Shown here piece by piece: positions 10,317-24,823 of a stretch of DNA of 64,000 nt. The stretch comes from Serpula lacrymans var. lacrymans S7.9 (Eukaryota > Basidiomycota > Agaricomycetes > Boletales > Serpulaceae), in NCBI RefSeq assembly GCF_000218685.1, contig NW_006763298.1, forward strand, positions 1,126,049-1,190,048, written 5' to 3'. The stretch's first letter is position 1. Each line of letters opens with the position of its first letter. The notes under the pieces were generated by a model, which saw only the letters and a list, made by a program, of their open reading frames with translations, had not been told where the DNA came from and did no database searches. Made by a program: the position numbers and the translations under genes.

Positions 10317-13300
10317 GGTGGAAAACTTCTGAACGTTTCAAGCGGGGCGCAGGATTACAGCTAACTTTAACCCAGCACGGAAGCCTTCCCTTTCAAACAA
10401 CCGCCCAGGAACTCATGCAGTACTCATGACCAAGAACTGGCGCTGAGAGAAGATGATGAAGCTCCAGTCCAGGTTTGTGCGGGCTTCTCTGTACCGCGTG
10501 GAAAAATGCTGAATCACAACGTTCTGATGGAGATGCTTTCATACCTTGGTAATGAAGCGCAGAGATAAATTATAACATTCCTAATATAAGAGCTCGCAGG
10601 TAAAGTTGGCTGGTTATGACGACACACCCAAGAAAATGAAAACGAATGAAAGTTCGGCAAATTCCGAGAACCTGTCAATGCGCTATAAACACACGTACAC
10701 AGCTTTCCTTGGTTCAGAACTACTTATCTCGAACCATAAGTACATGTTGTATGGCATCTCTTCACTTTCATTTTTATTCTTCAGGCAGAGCACTTTCCCT
10801 GAGAGCCATGTGTTGCTGTATTTTCAAATCGCAAGTGGCCTCCTGAAAGTCCTGCAGATTTGAATTTCTCGGCAGCCATTAACGCGATGTGTTCCTCACG
10901 ATCACACGAAATAGAGGATGACTAGCAGAGGTTCAACGACTCTTCAGTCGATGTACAAGATCAGTGGGTAAGCACGGGTGAAACGGTTTGTAGCTTTCAG
11001 GATTTATGTTCTGGTTCAGACAGCAGGATATTCATATCCGAAATAACAAAAGTGTACGTTTTACTTCGAATTTCACGAGGCAAGAGTGGAACAACCAGAG
11101 TGCGGTGCAGTAATAGGTTGGGAGGACTAAGTGAGCCAAGAACGTGTTAGAGTAATCAGTATTATACCATTCAATCATGCTGTTGAACTGCATGAATTGA
11201 TAATGCTCACGTTCGGTTTTTCATGTGGTTCTTGAAAATTCTTGCGCTGAGCGATAGGGCCCGGATGGCAAATTGGGGGATATGAGGGAAGCTGTCGGGA
11301 TACAGGTCAGAGATATGTCGGTTTTATCCTTCCAGAATTGATGGGACATTAGGGGAAGCTAACAGGGATAAAATGAGAATACGGCACAAGATATGTCGGA
11401 ACGTTCACTTACTGACATATACCCTACTAAGTAGGAACCTTTGAAGCATAACAGATTGGAGGTCATACGGGTAGCTGAAGAATTGTAACAGAATTGACAT
11501 CGAGGTATGTCATGCAGGAACATCGTTCCTCAGGGATATGGGACTCAGATATCCATGGGGACTGTCAACAAATTTCTTATAGCCCCACTGTCCAGGGTGT
11601 GAAATATCGTGCAGCTGGCTGAAATCTTGTACCTTATTCGTTAACCCGTTGTACTTGGGAGTACAAAACCTCCGCATCATACATTACCACACAATGAACA
11701 GCGTCTCAGCCTAGTACGGTCATTTAATCACTAGCCAGTGCCCGTCTGAGTTACGTTCTCGATGTCCATGGTATTCCTCGAAGATTTTCACTGTTGCGTG
11801 CTGTTTTCGAATCAGTTGCAACGGGACAGGGACCCCGACAGATATTGTGATCAACCTATAATGAAGTCCCTTATCAGTTTAGCTGTCGTAGTGAAGTCAA
11901 ACAGTGTTGAACGTACCCAAAGTAGACTATATGTATGGTTTCGGCGGCGATGAAGGTGAGCTTGCGGTAAACTTTACCTTACAATCACCTTTTCAATTCA
12001 TACGACGGCGAACTCATGAACGGACATTGCGCCAAGAACCATGATCGAAGATGATGAATTTCAACAGTCCATCAAGCACATGAAGTTGCACGGGTTGCTC
12101 CGCAGTGTGCTTCACAGACACGCCTTCTACTGTAAGTACCAAAGAAGAAGCATATAGTGTTTGCCAACGTACTGCACAAGTGTTGGACTAGGCTTCCTTG
12201 GCAAAGCATATCGAGCCACTATTTGTATGGGAACGTGCTTCCACGCATGGTTTGTGGTCATATATCTCTGTTCTTCCTGATGGAGATTCTAATGGTTTCA
12301 GCAATGGATATAAATCTGATCTAATTCATTTGTTGAATTTAGTGTCTTATGTGCTGTTCAAACAGTACGAACGTATTGAGCTATATAATATGCGATGCTA
12401 CATTAAATAATGTTAGCCTCATTTTATGTGGAGCTTGAATTGACAATACCTCAGATCAGTCATCCCTCGCTCTGGTGTCAGAAGCCTGAGCTAGTGGTAT
12501 AAATACCCGCATGTAAGAAGAAGAATAAAGGAAACGAGCGCACACCCCACAGTCGTGTGTTCCCGGAGAAGTGACCATTGTGATGGGCGGGCCGAGCACG
12601 TTTTTACCCAGTGAGTGAGTGATCTCACCGTGTCGAACAGCGTAATACTCCATCACCTGCTTCAAAACGAATACAATTAGGTGATGAACTTTGCACAAGA
12701 AAAAGAAAACCTACTTCCTTGATGATGACAGTAAGTGAACTCGATACGTTCCGTACAGTTTTGTGACAATGGTGCAACTAGACAGTCGAATGATCGAACA
12801 AACATACATGTCACTACATCCCCCGTTATAGAAGCGAACCTATGACCAACATCGTCATGTCGGTTGGGCTGGTTGTAATCCAATAGCTGAGATAGTCGAA
12901 TCCGCACGTTGAGTTGCTAGAGGCGAGTGTAGCATTGAATATTGAATGACCAGGTCCACTCGACTTCAGAGTGCGTTGTACGTTACCCCACGCTCGACAA
13001 AGAATTACCCTCAGTTCTCCTGAGAGTGCGGAAATCAAACGAAAGTTCAGGTAGTATACGTAGCAGGGGTTTAACCATAGTTACCGAGGAGGGAAACATC
13101 GAGGGTTTCCTTATATGCATCTCTGGACTTTGCTCACCGCCGAAGTGGCTCTTCCTACGCATTATTAACCTTGCATTCACGAGAGAAATGACCTTGCGCG
13201 AAAGTATATTCCTTCTTACGGATTGGAACCTTCACGATTTCAGGGATTTCGACCTTTCACAAAATCATATATGTGCATGAACTTCAACATGAACACGGAG

Positions 13301-14012
13301 GGGATAGATATATGCTTATAACGTGTGCGAAAGATGCGCTGATAACAACCCCGAAGTACCGCGAGCTACTAGTAACTGATCGTCTGTAAGCATGTTGAAC
13401 AATTGAGCTGTAGTGGCCAGACCTTTATCAACCAGGTTCGCTACAATAGGCGACAGCTTTAAAGTACCCGTCTGACCCTCCTCCCAGTCCCAGAGAGAAC
13501 TGCCTTTTATCCAACCCGCAACAGTTTGAGAAACACGATTTAGCCTGGTTGTCGATCTAGACGTAATGGCGAACACGCTTCTGCTAGAGGCGACACCAGT
13601 ATGTCGGACAACCGAGACATATTTACGTTTAGTCACCTTCAGGAAGACATCGTAAGTCTAGCATGTTGGGTATGTAACCGTGCACGCATAGGGGACACGA
13701 CAAAGGTGCAGTGGTGCCACAAAGCAGCCACTGGATATTGTCGCCGCTTGAAAAATAAGCGTACACCCTTGACCCGAACTCAAGTCCTCGTTTTTGACCT
13801 CGCCAACCCATCCTTTACTTTGTTGCCCCGACCGTCACCCTTTCTAGTACTCTTTTCCTTGATACCTAATGTACGTGTCACTGGTCTTGTGCGCTGCTTT
13901 TCGCGCTGTTTCGCGCGTTGTTCATCAACACAGAACATGGCAGTTTCTTGCATGCACTCTCCTTGTTCTATTTCATTTTGATGCGAGCAGATAGCTGATA
14001 TTGGTCTTTAGC
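10317..14012. other. 3.7 kb without a recognisable gene
   Basis: Several frames of 60-126 codons occur on both strands, for instance 12198-12410 and 13316-13636, but none shows a known motif, a convincing intron pattern or a compositional signal. A short ATG frame near 12041 (MIEDDEFQQSIKHMK) ending near a possible GTAAGT donor could be a first exon of an unknown gene. The last 200 bp, with GCGCG-rich sequence near 13890-13920, are the likely promoter and 5' leader of the tubulin gene. Confidence 0.4.
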
Positions 14013-15941
<1,929 letters not shown>

Positions 15942-16626
15942 ACTTAAAAATTATCACGCGCTACTTGGCTTTGTTTGTATCTTCTCATACTTTTACGAAA
16001 ACTTAGGTATTCCTCTATTGGTGTCTTCCTGTCCGTTGTTTCATTTGTTCTGTTAATTCCTGTCACGTCAGTTACTCTAGTCCGCATGCGTTGTGTCACA
16101 TTCATACACTTCTTCTGGCACATTCGCCAGAAACAATACATTTTATTGGAAAACGCGAGTTTATACCCTTTTTTCCGTGTCCTCGATGTTACGTTACGCC
16201 GACACCAACCTATTATAAGCAATTCTAGGCGTCTGATATTCACAGTTTGAGGCGTAGGACGATGAGTGCTGTAAAGTTATCAGTATAGCCTGAATCAGAT
16301 TTACTATTGGCGCTCAAATTAAAATCATTACTCACTGTAGGGCCACACTACCTCATCGTCGTATCTAACATCTGACAATGTTGTGGGGTGGTCATGGGTA
16401 CAAATATCCAGGTTTCCGCAGACGTCATTCGTATAAAACAGCATAGCACTAATACTCCTACTTCCACCCACATTTATGAACTAGACATGGGGTGAGTTTT
16501 GTTTTGTCAACTATTGGTCTTCAAATAGTCTCATCATTAAATAGGATTATAATCTCGTGTATAACAGGTAATGTTTGATTTCAGCCAGTGAACATAGCCT
16601 AACGATCTCCATTTCCAATCACCGTC
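15942..16626. other. Convergent 3' region, no gene seen
   Basis: 685 bp between the tubulin stop and the stop of the minus-strand gene at 16627. It contains T-rich 3' sequence and no supported coding region. Frames of about 90 codons near 15944-16250 on both strands have no recognisable content. Confidence 0.5.
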
Positions 16627-17449
16627 TCATTTGCAGGTATTTTTGCCTGCATCGGAGGGGCTATAATGAGTCTGGTAAGCCTGATTGCAGGCTGCCTTGA
16701 GTGTATCGTCGGAGGCGAGTGTGACATCTACCTTCGTTACGAATTCCATCGTGCTGATTGAACGAATCGAAACTCCAGCAATAACCGGATTCTTCGCTGC
16801 TGTAGTAGATTGTGTAACCGGCTGTCTCTGTTGTGGGTAAGTGGTGACATGATTGGTACCATTGACATTGAATACGAAATCACTCGACAGTAGAGTATGA
16901 GTGGGGGTTCCGGGATAAAGAATCCTGGAGCCCTTAGTATTCACATTCGCCAGTGGAGTGTAAAGACGGATTTCTCTCATATATAGACATTCTTCGGAAA
17001 AGTCCGAGTCATGCTATTGTATTGTACATTACTATCGAAAGTCCTTTTACAGTACTGAATAGGCTACAACCTGAATAGTGAACATACTTAGTATGTGCAC
17101 GGAACCGGTAATCTTGTTTAGATTTCTCAGAGATGTTATCTAATCGATGTATAGTCAGGGTCAGGCATCGATATCTCTTGCCTGTCTGGTTCAGCGCGCT
17201 TGATCGCTGGGTGTGGATTTGACAGATATGAACTTCGAGGGAAAGCCGTGGAATGGGAAATTGAAAGTAACCCGCACTATTCTGTACTGAGACATTTACA
17301 TTAGACGTGCCAGCGTCTAGATATACAATTTTTTCTGCCGGAGAGATGTTGGCGGTTTCCTGCACGGGATGCATATGGGTGCTGTTATATGATCGATCTA
17401 CAAAATTGACTGGGAGCCAAACAAGGACAATCAAACAAGATGCGTACAT
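16627..17449 (-). CDS. Unknown protein with N-terminal signal sequence
   Basis: Minus strand. A first exon from the ATG at 17449 encodes a hydrophobic leader (CLIVLVWLPVNFV), then NISPAEKIVYLDAGTSNVNVSVQN and FPIPRLSLE. The second part, from about 16980 to the stop at 16627, has REIRLYTPLANVNTKGSRI, several NxT sites and a C-terminus with two Cys (AACNQAYQ, KNTCK). The intron between them lies somewhere in 17240-16985; I could not fix its ends. It looks secreted. It faces URA2 head to head across about 120 bp, so the two may share a promoter region. No family is recognised. Confidence 0.5.
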
Positions 17450-17570
17450 CTTAGATGGAGCGCATACTTTTCTTCTCTTCTTTCCTCTTCACCAAAATAC
17501 CCTCTGGGCTCTTTGTTGGAGAGGAAAGAACCCATTGATATCTATCCAATAAATCATTCTTTCGACGACT

Positions 17571-20500
17571 ATGGCATTGTCAAATCAAAATGGTCCTGTC
17601 AGACCTACCTTTTCACGTTCTTCTAGCAATTTTGCCCAGCCCAACGGGTTCCCTGCCCCCCCAGTCACGTTCATCCCCATCAAAGACGATGTCGCAGCAC
17701 CAGATCCAGTCGATGCTGTTTTGGAGCTGAGTGACGGTTCTGCTTTTCGTGGCATTAGTTTCGGTGCGCAGGATAAAAGCATCGCTGGCGAGTGTGTTTT
17801 CCAGACCGGTAAGTTTTACCCATACTTTATTATTATAGAATATCAACTAAAAAAACTTCTGTGATCGTAGGTATGGTTGGATATACCGAGTCTTTGACTG
17901 ATCCATCATATCGAGGTCAGATTCTTGTTTTAACCTACCCTCTCATCGGAAATTACGGTGTGCCAGCCCGTAATGTACAAAATGCAGTCGATGGTCTCCC
18001 TTTGGATTTCGAGTCTTCTCTCATACATATTGCCGCTCTTGTGGTCGGTTCATATTCTGAAGATTACAGCCATTTCTTGGCAAATTCATCTCTTGGGACT
18101 TGGCTCAAAGAAAATAATATCCCAGCTATTTACGGAGTGGACACACGCGCCCTCACCAAAAAAATTCGCGAGAAGGGTTCCATTCTAGGAAAAGTCCTCG
18201 CCAGAAGGTCGGATGCGCCCCGAGGCCGTCTACGCTCTCTCATTCCGGAATCACAACCAACCTCACGCGCATCTTCCCCTCCTGCACCCTTGTCTTGGAG
18301 AGAAGACTATCTTGATGTTCCCTTTCATGACCCCAACCAAGATAATCTCGTTGCAGCCGTGTCGCTCAGTACTCCACGCCTGTTCAAACCCATCGTCAAA
18401 GCGCACTTACACCCCTCCGGACGTCCTCTTCGTGTGCTAGCCATAGATGTCGGCATGAAGTATAACCAGATCCGTTGTTTTATAAATCGAGGTGTCGAGC
18501 TGAAAGTTGTGCCTTGGGACTATGACTTTGTAAACGAATCTGAACCGTACGATGGACTATTTCTGTCCAACGGCCCCGGCGATCCCACTACAATCAAAAT
18601 TACTATTGATAGGCTTGCTCAAGCCATGAAAAAGGGCGATCGGCCTATATTTGGTATCTGTCTTGGCCACCAACTGATGGCCCTCGCTGTTGGCGCGTCA
18701 ACATCTAAAATGAAATACGGTAACCGGGGCCATAACATTCCCTGCACCGACGCCCTGTCCGGAAGGTGTTACATCACCAGCCAAAACCACGGGTTCGAAG
18801 TAGACGCTGCTACTCTACCTCAGGGGTGGAAAGAGCTCTTCAAGAATGCCAACGATGGTAGCAATGAAGGAATTTATTGCGAGGATAAACCCTTTTTCTC
18901 TGTTCAGTTTCACCCAGAGTCGACGCCTGGCCCTCGTGACACAGAATTTTTGTTTGACGTTTTCATTCAAAACATTCTGGATTGCATTTCGGCGAATTCT
19001 CTCGTTCCTATTTCTCTTCCCGGAGGTAAAAAGGAGGACAATGATAAACGTGCTCCTCATGCCAATGTACAAAAGGTACTTATTTTGGGTTCGGGAGGTC
19101 TGTCTATTGGACAGGCAGGCGAGTTCGACTACTCGGGTTCGCAGGCTATCAAAGCCCTCAAAGAAGAGGGCATATTCACCATCCTCGTCAATCCAAACAT
19201 TGCTACTATCGCAACCTCGAAAGGCCTTGCCGATAAAGTATACTTTTTGCCTGTTACCCCGGAATTTGTTCGCAAAATCATCAAATATGAACAACCGGAT
19301 GGCATTTACGTGACATTTGGTGGACAAACGGCGCTGAATGTGGGAATCAAGCTCAAGGATGAGTTTGCTGCCTTGGGAGTCAAAGTGCTTGGAACTCCAA
19401 TCGAAACTATCATCACCACAGAGGACAGACAGCTGTTTGCACAAGCCATGGAGGATATTGGGGAGCGTTGTGCGCAATCGAGTACAGCGACTACCCAGGA
19501 TGAAGCGGTTTGTGCAGCACGGGAGATTGGATACCCTGTTATCGTTCGCGCGGCGTATGCTCTAGGTGGTTTAGGATCCGGTTTCGCTCAAGATGAAGCG
19601 CAACTTCGCGCATTATGTAGCAAGGCATTTGCGACTAGCCCTCAAGTTCTCGTAGAGAAGAGTATGAAAGGTTGGAAGGAAATAGAATACGAAGTTGTTC
19701 GGGATTGCCGTGATAACTGTATCACCGTCTGCAATATGGAAGTGCGTATTCTGTTTGTCATGTCGTCGCTTGTGTGCTTATAGCGAGTTATCCTCAGAAC
19801 TTCGATCCCCTTGGCATCCACACTGGGGACTCCATCGTTGTGGCTCCTTCTCAAACATTATCTGACGCAGACTACAACATGCTTCGGACTACTGCGATCA
19901 ATGTCATCAGACATCTGGGCGTAGTCGGCGAGTGCAATATCCAATATGCGCTGAATCCAACTTCTCGCGAGTATTGTATCATCGAAGTTTGTTTCTTCTG
20001 TAAATTTTTCAGATCGTAACTCATGGTTGTATGCAGGTCAATGCACGTCTTTCTCGCTCTTCTGCCCTAGCTTCAAAAGCAACGGGATATCCTCTCGCAT
20101 TCATCGCTGCCAAACTTGGTCTCAACATTCCGCTCAACGAAATCAAGAATTCAGTGACCAAGGTCACAAGCGCTTGCTTCGAACCTAGTCTTGATTATGT
20201 CGTAGTCAAAATCCCTCGCTGGGACTTGAAGAAGTTCAATCGCGTCAGCCGACTTCTCAGCAGCAGCATGAAGAGTGTGGGTGAGGTAATGAGCATCGGT
20301 AGGACTTTCGAAGAGACGATACAGAAGGCTATTCGCGCAATCGACGACCAATTTGCTGGATTTGCCAAGGTTCGTTTGTAGCTATATGCGCCGCTTTTGA
20401 TGACTCATCTTTAAGCATGCAGAATGACTTTGTAGAAGATATCGACGAAGAGCTTGTTAATCCTACCGACAAGCGCATATTTGCGATATCTACTGCTTTC

Positions 20501-23500
20501 CACCGTGGTTATAGTGTGGACAAAATCTGGCAAATGACTAATATCGATAAGTGGTTTTTGACTAAGCTCCAGCATATCTTCAAGATGGAGAAAAGCCTCT
20601 CGTGCGTTTTTGAAAAAAAAAAATTTGATGATAATTTTTTTAACATGGTATCTTAAAAAGGGAGTCCAATGTTTCGAACATAACGCCAGACATTCTTTTG
20701 CAAGCAAAACAACTCGGATTCTCTGATCGGCAGCTTGCTACCTGCTTAGGGTCTACAGAGCTTGCATTGCGTAGGCTCCGCCAAGAAAGTGGAATTGCTC
20801 CATTTGTCAAACAAATCGATACCGTTGCTGCAGAATTCCCCGCATTCACGAACTACCTTTATACCACATATAATGCTGTGGAACACGATATCACATTCGA
20901 TGATCGTGGTATCATGGTACTAGGGTCTGGTGTATATCGAATTGGCTCTTCTGTCGAGTTTGACTGGTGTGCCGTTCGAGCCATCAGGACCTTACGCGAA
21001 CAAGGATTCCCCACCATCATGGTCAATTACAATCCGGAAACTGTCAGTACGGATTATGACGAAGCTGACAAACTTTACTTCGAGAACATCAGCTTGGAAA
21101 CGATACTCGATATTTACGATACAGAACGCTCACGAGGAGTCATCTTATCCATGGGTGGGCAAACACCGAATAATATCGCCCTTCCACTCCACCGACAGAA
21201 TGTTAAGATATATGGAACTTCTCCTGAAATGATAGACACTGCGGAAAATAGGTACAAATTCTCGCGTCTCTTGGATGAGATAGGAGTGGACCAGCCTCTG
21301 TGGAAAGAACTTACCAGCTTTGAAGAAGCTCATTCCTTCTGCGACACTGTTGGTTACCCAGTCCTTGTACGACCATCATACGTATTGTCAGGAGCCGCAA
21401 TGAACGTCGTCTCTACTGGAGATGATCTTTCTAATTATCTCACACAAGCAACTGCCGTCTCGCGCGAACATCCTGTGGTGATTACCAAATATATCGAGCA
21501 AGCCAAGGAGATTGAGATGGATGCTGTTGCAAAGGATGGGAAGATGGTTATGCACTTCATTTCAGAACACGTGGAGAATGCTGGAGTCCACTCTGGAGAT
21601 GCCACGTTAATACACCCTCCTCAGGACCTGGATCCTGCGACTGTCCGCCAGATTGAAGAAGCCACAGCAAAGATCGGAAACGCTCTTAACGTGACTGGGC
21701 CATTTAACATTCAATTTATAGCCAAGAACAACGAAATCAAGGTCATTGAATGCAACCTTCGTGCAGCGAGATCTTTCCCCTTTGTCTCTAAGGTCACTGG
21801 CATCGACGCCATCGAAATGGCAACAAAGGTCATGATCGGCCTGCCTGTGGAGTCGTACCCCGACCCTGGGCTTCCACACGATTACGTCGGTGTGAAGGTG
21901 CCACAATTCAGTTTCAGTCGTCTTTCTGGTGCCGATCCAGTCCTTGGTGTAGAAATGGCCTCTACTGGCGAAGTTGCTTGTTTCGGTCGTGATAAGTATG
22001 AAGCTTATCTCAAGGCTCTGATATCCACAGGAATTGTTCCTCCAAAGAAGAATATTCTCTTCTCCATTGGTAGCTACAGGGAGAAACTCGAAATTCTTCC
22101 TTCGGTGCAGAAACTACATGCTGCCGGATATAACATCTTCGCTACCTCAGGTACAGCTGATTTCTTGACAGAGCATAATGTTCCCTGCAAGGTGAACTCC
22201 TCAGTATTCGTGTAATATCGTATTTACTTACATGTTTTACAGTACCTTGAAACCCTTGGCGAGGATAGCAGTGACAAGCAGAAATCGGAGTATTCGCTTA
22301 CTCAGCATCTAGCGAACAATCTCATCGATATGTATATCAATCTTCCCTCGAAGAACCACTATCGTCGTCCTGCTAGCTATACTAGCAAAGGTTACCGCAC
22401 CCGTCGTATGGCTGTTGACTTTGCTGTACCTTTGATCACGAACGTGAAAAATGCGAAGCTACTTGCTGAGGCACTGGTTCGCAAGCTCCCTTTGGATGTA
22501 TCGACTGTCGATTCCAAGAGTTCTCACATGACCCACATATTCCCTGGACTGATCAACATTGCTGCCTTTGTGCCACAGCTGATAACCCAAAGCAGCGACT
22601 TCACCCAGATGACGAAGGCCTCCGTATGTGGAGGTTTCACTACGTCCTTGGTCATTCCAATAGGCAGTGACGGGGAGATCACAGACGGGAAATCGCTCGA
22701 ATCTGTTCACAAGAGCGCAGCAAACTCTGCCCACTGCAATTATGCGCTTAGTATAACAGCGAATGTGGACAATTCCCAGGCATTGGACGAGGAAATCCGC
22801 GCCGACCTCAAGTCTCTTTTCATTCCATTCCATGTGGGTAAAGTTCCCACTCAGGTCTCAACCGTTGCGGCCCATTTCGCTTCTTGGCCGGCCGAAAAGC
22901 CTATCATGACTGATGCAAGGGGATCAGACCTTGCTTCAGTGCTCCTGCTTGCAAGTCTTCACAATCGCAGTGTTCATATCACAGATGTCAGGAGCAAAGA
23001 AGATCTTTTGTTGATTTCTCTCAGCAAGGCCAAACAACTCAAGGTTACCTGCGATGTTTCAGTCTTTGGATTGTTTTTTGCCCGTGAACAATATCCTCAG
23101 TCCACTTCTTTGCCGACATCGGATGATCAGAAAACGTTGTGGGAGAACTTGGATGTCATAGATGCTTTCTCAGTTGGTGGCGTACCCTATCGCCTGACCT
23201 CCGACTTGAATGAGCAATCATCTCCCTGGTCTGGGGTAGAAGAAACACTGCCGCTCTTGCTAACAGCCGTCATGGACGGTCGACTAACATTTGATGATAT
23301 ACGCCAACGTCTTCATGACAACCCCATTCGCATATTTGGATTGCCGGAACAAAACAACACTCATGTGGAAGTCGTCATTGGTCGACGAACACTGTTTGGT
23401 AAGCGTACGACATGTTGGTCACCCCTGGAACAAGGCCCGGTATCAGGATCACTGCACAGAGTTGTAGTACATGGTCAAACTCTATACCTTGATGGTGCAC

Positions 23501-24823
23501 TTTCATCTTCGCCTTCTGGCAGAGATATATCGAGTGCCACCATTACCCATACAGCTACGGACAGGTCTTCTACTAACCTTCCAGCACCAAAACCGGAACT
23601 TGGAATTGCCGGCTCAGCGGTCGTTAAAGCTTCAGACGCTCTTGCTCAGCCTCACCTCGCGCCGCTGGTTTCAACCTCGCATCCACAGACAAATGCCTCG
23701 TCTATTTCTAGCATTATGTCTCATGGACCCCATCCTGCTTTCCACCGCAGGCATATTTTGTCTGTGAAGCAGTTCACACACAGGGATATATATGATCTCT
23801 TTTCTCTTGCCCACGAAATGCGCCTGCAAGTGGAGCGAAATGGCACATTAGATATTCTGAAGGGCAAAGTTCTTTGCACTTTGTTCTATGAGCCATCCAC
23901 TCGCACCAGTGCATCGTTCGATGCAGCTATGAAGCGCTGTGGAGGGGAGGTGATACAAGTCAATGTTGATGCCTCTTCTGTGCTGAAGGGCGAGAGCTTG
24001 GCCGATACCATACGGACGCTCGGTTGCTACGCCGACGCCATCGTGATCAGGCATCCTGATGTTGGAAGCTCACAGGCGGCAGCGAAATTGTCTCCGGTGC
24101 CTATCCTGAATGCTGGAGATGGAGTTGGCGAACATCCAACACAGGTATGTTTATTTATACTCCCCTAGTCCCTCCCCACTCAGTATGCCACTAGGCGTTG
24201 TTGGATATATATACGATCCGTTCCGAGTTAGGAACGGTGAATGGGCGTACCATCACGATTCTGGGAGATTTAAAGAATGGGCGGACTGTCCACAGTTTGG
24301 TGACTTTGCTTTGCCTTTACTCTGTTCGCCTCAACTTTGTTTCGCCTACGTCGTTGGCGATGCCTCAGAGTGTCGTGGCCGCTGCCCGTAAAGCAGGGGT
24401 TCCTGTTCAACAGTTCGATTCGCTCGAAGAGGTGCTTTCCGATACTGACGTCTTGTATGTCACCCGAGTTCAAAAGGAGAGATTCGAGAGCGAACTGGAA
24501 TGGCAAAGGGTCAAAGACTCTTATCGCGTTGATCACGCGCTGCTGTCGAGAGCGAAGGAAGATATGATTGTGATGCATCCTTTGCCTCGCGTAAACGGTA
24601 AGTATTCACCGAGCTATATCTCAGCAGGATGATAACCATACCTTTGTGATGGTAGAAATTGATCCTGAGGTTGACTTCGACTCTCGACGAGCTGTCTATT
24701 TCCGGCAGATGCGCTACGGACTTTATGTGCGTTTACCATTTTTATTATTTATTTTTCGAAAAAAGTGCTTACTTGTGGTTTGGACAGATCCGTATGGCTC
24801 TCCTTGCCAGTGTCATGGCCTGA
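17571..24823 (+). CDS. URA2: URA2-type glutamine-dependent carbamoyl-phosphate synthase / aspartate transcarbamylase
   Basis: Ten exons (17571-17808, 17871-19741, 19798-19986, 20037-20369, 20423-20601, 20661-22191, 22243-24144, 24195-24597, 24656-24726, 24788-24823) give 2250 residues, close to yeast Ura2. It catalyses the first two steps of pyrimidine synthesis in the cytosol. Domains in order: small CPS subunit and class I glutaminase with nucleophile Cys343 in FGICLGHQ and QFHPES; two ATP-grasp CPS halves from about 400 to 1380; the MGS-type regulatory domain, site of UTP feedback in this family ([18 protein letters not shown]). Next comes a dihydroorotase-like linker at about 1480-1850. 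Its [12 protein letters not shown] has lost the HxH metal ligands, as in other fungi. Last is aspartate transcarbamylase from about 1946, with STRTS and HPTQ. A separate dihydroorotase gene is therefore expected elsewhere. Confidence 0.97.

Noticed and set aside
12198..13981. Possible genes from frames of 70-126 codons on both strands
   Set aside because: No domain, no signal peptide or consistent intron joins; kept only as a note on the gap.
18815..19477. 220-codon frame antisense to URA2
   Set aside because: Lies entirely within the carbamoyl-phosphate synthase coding sequence on the opposite strand; no motif.
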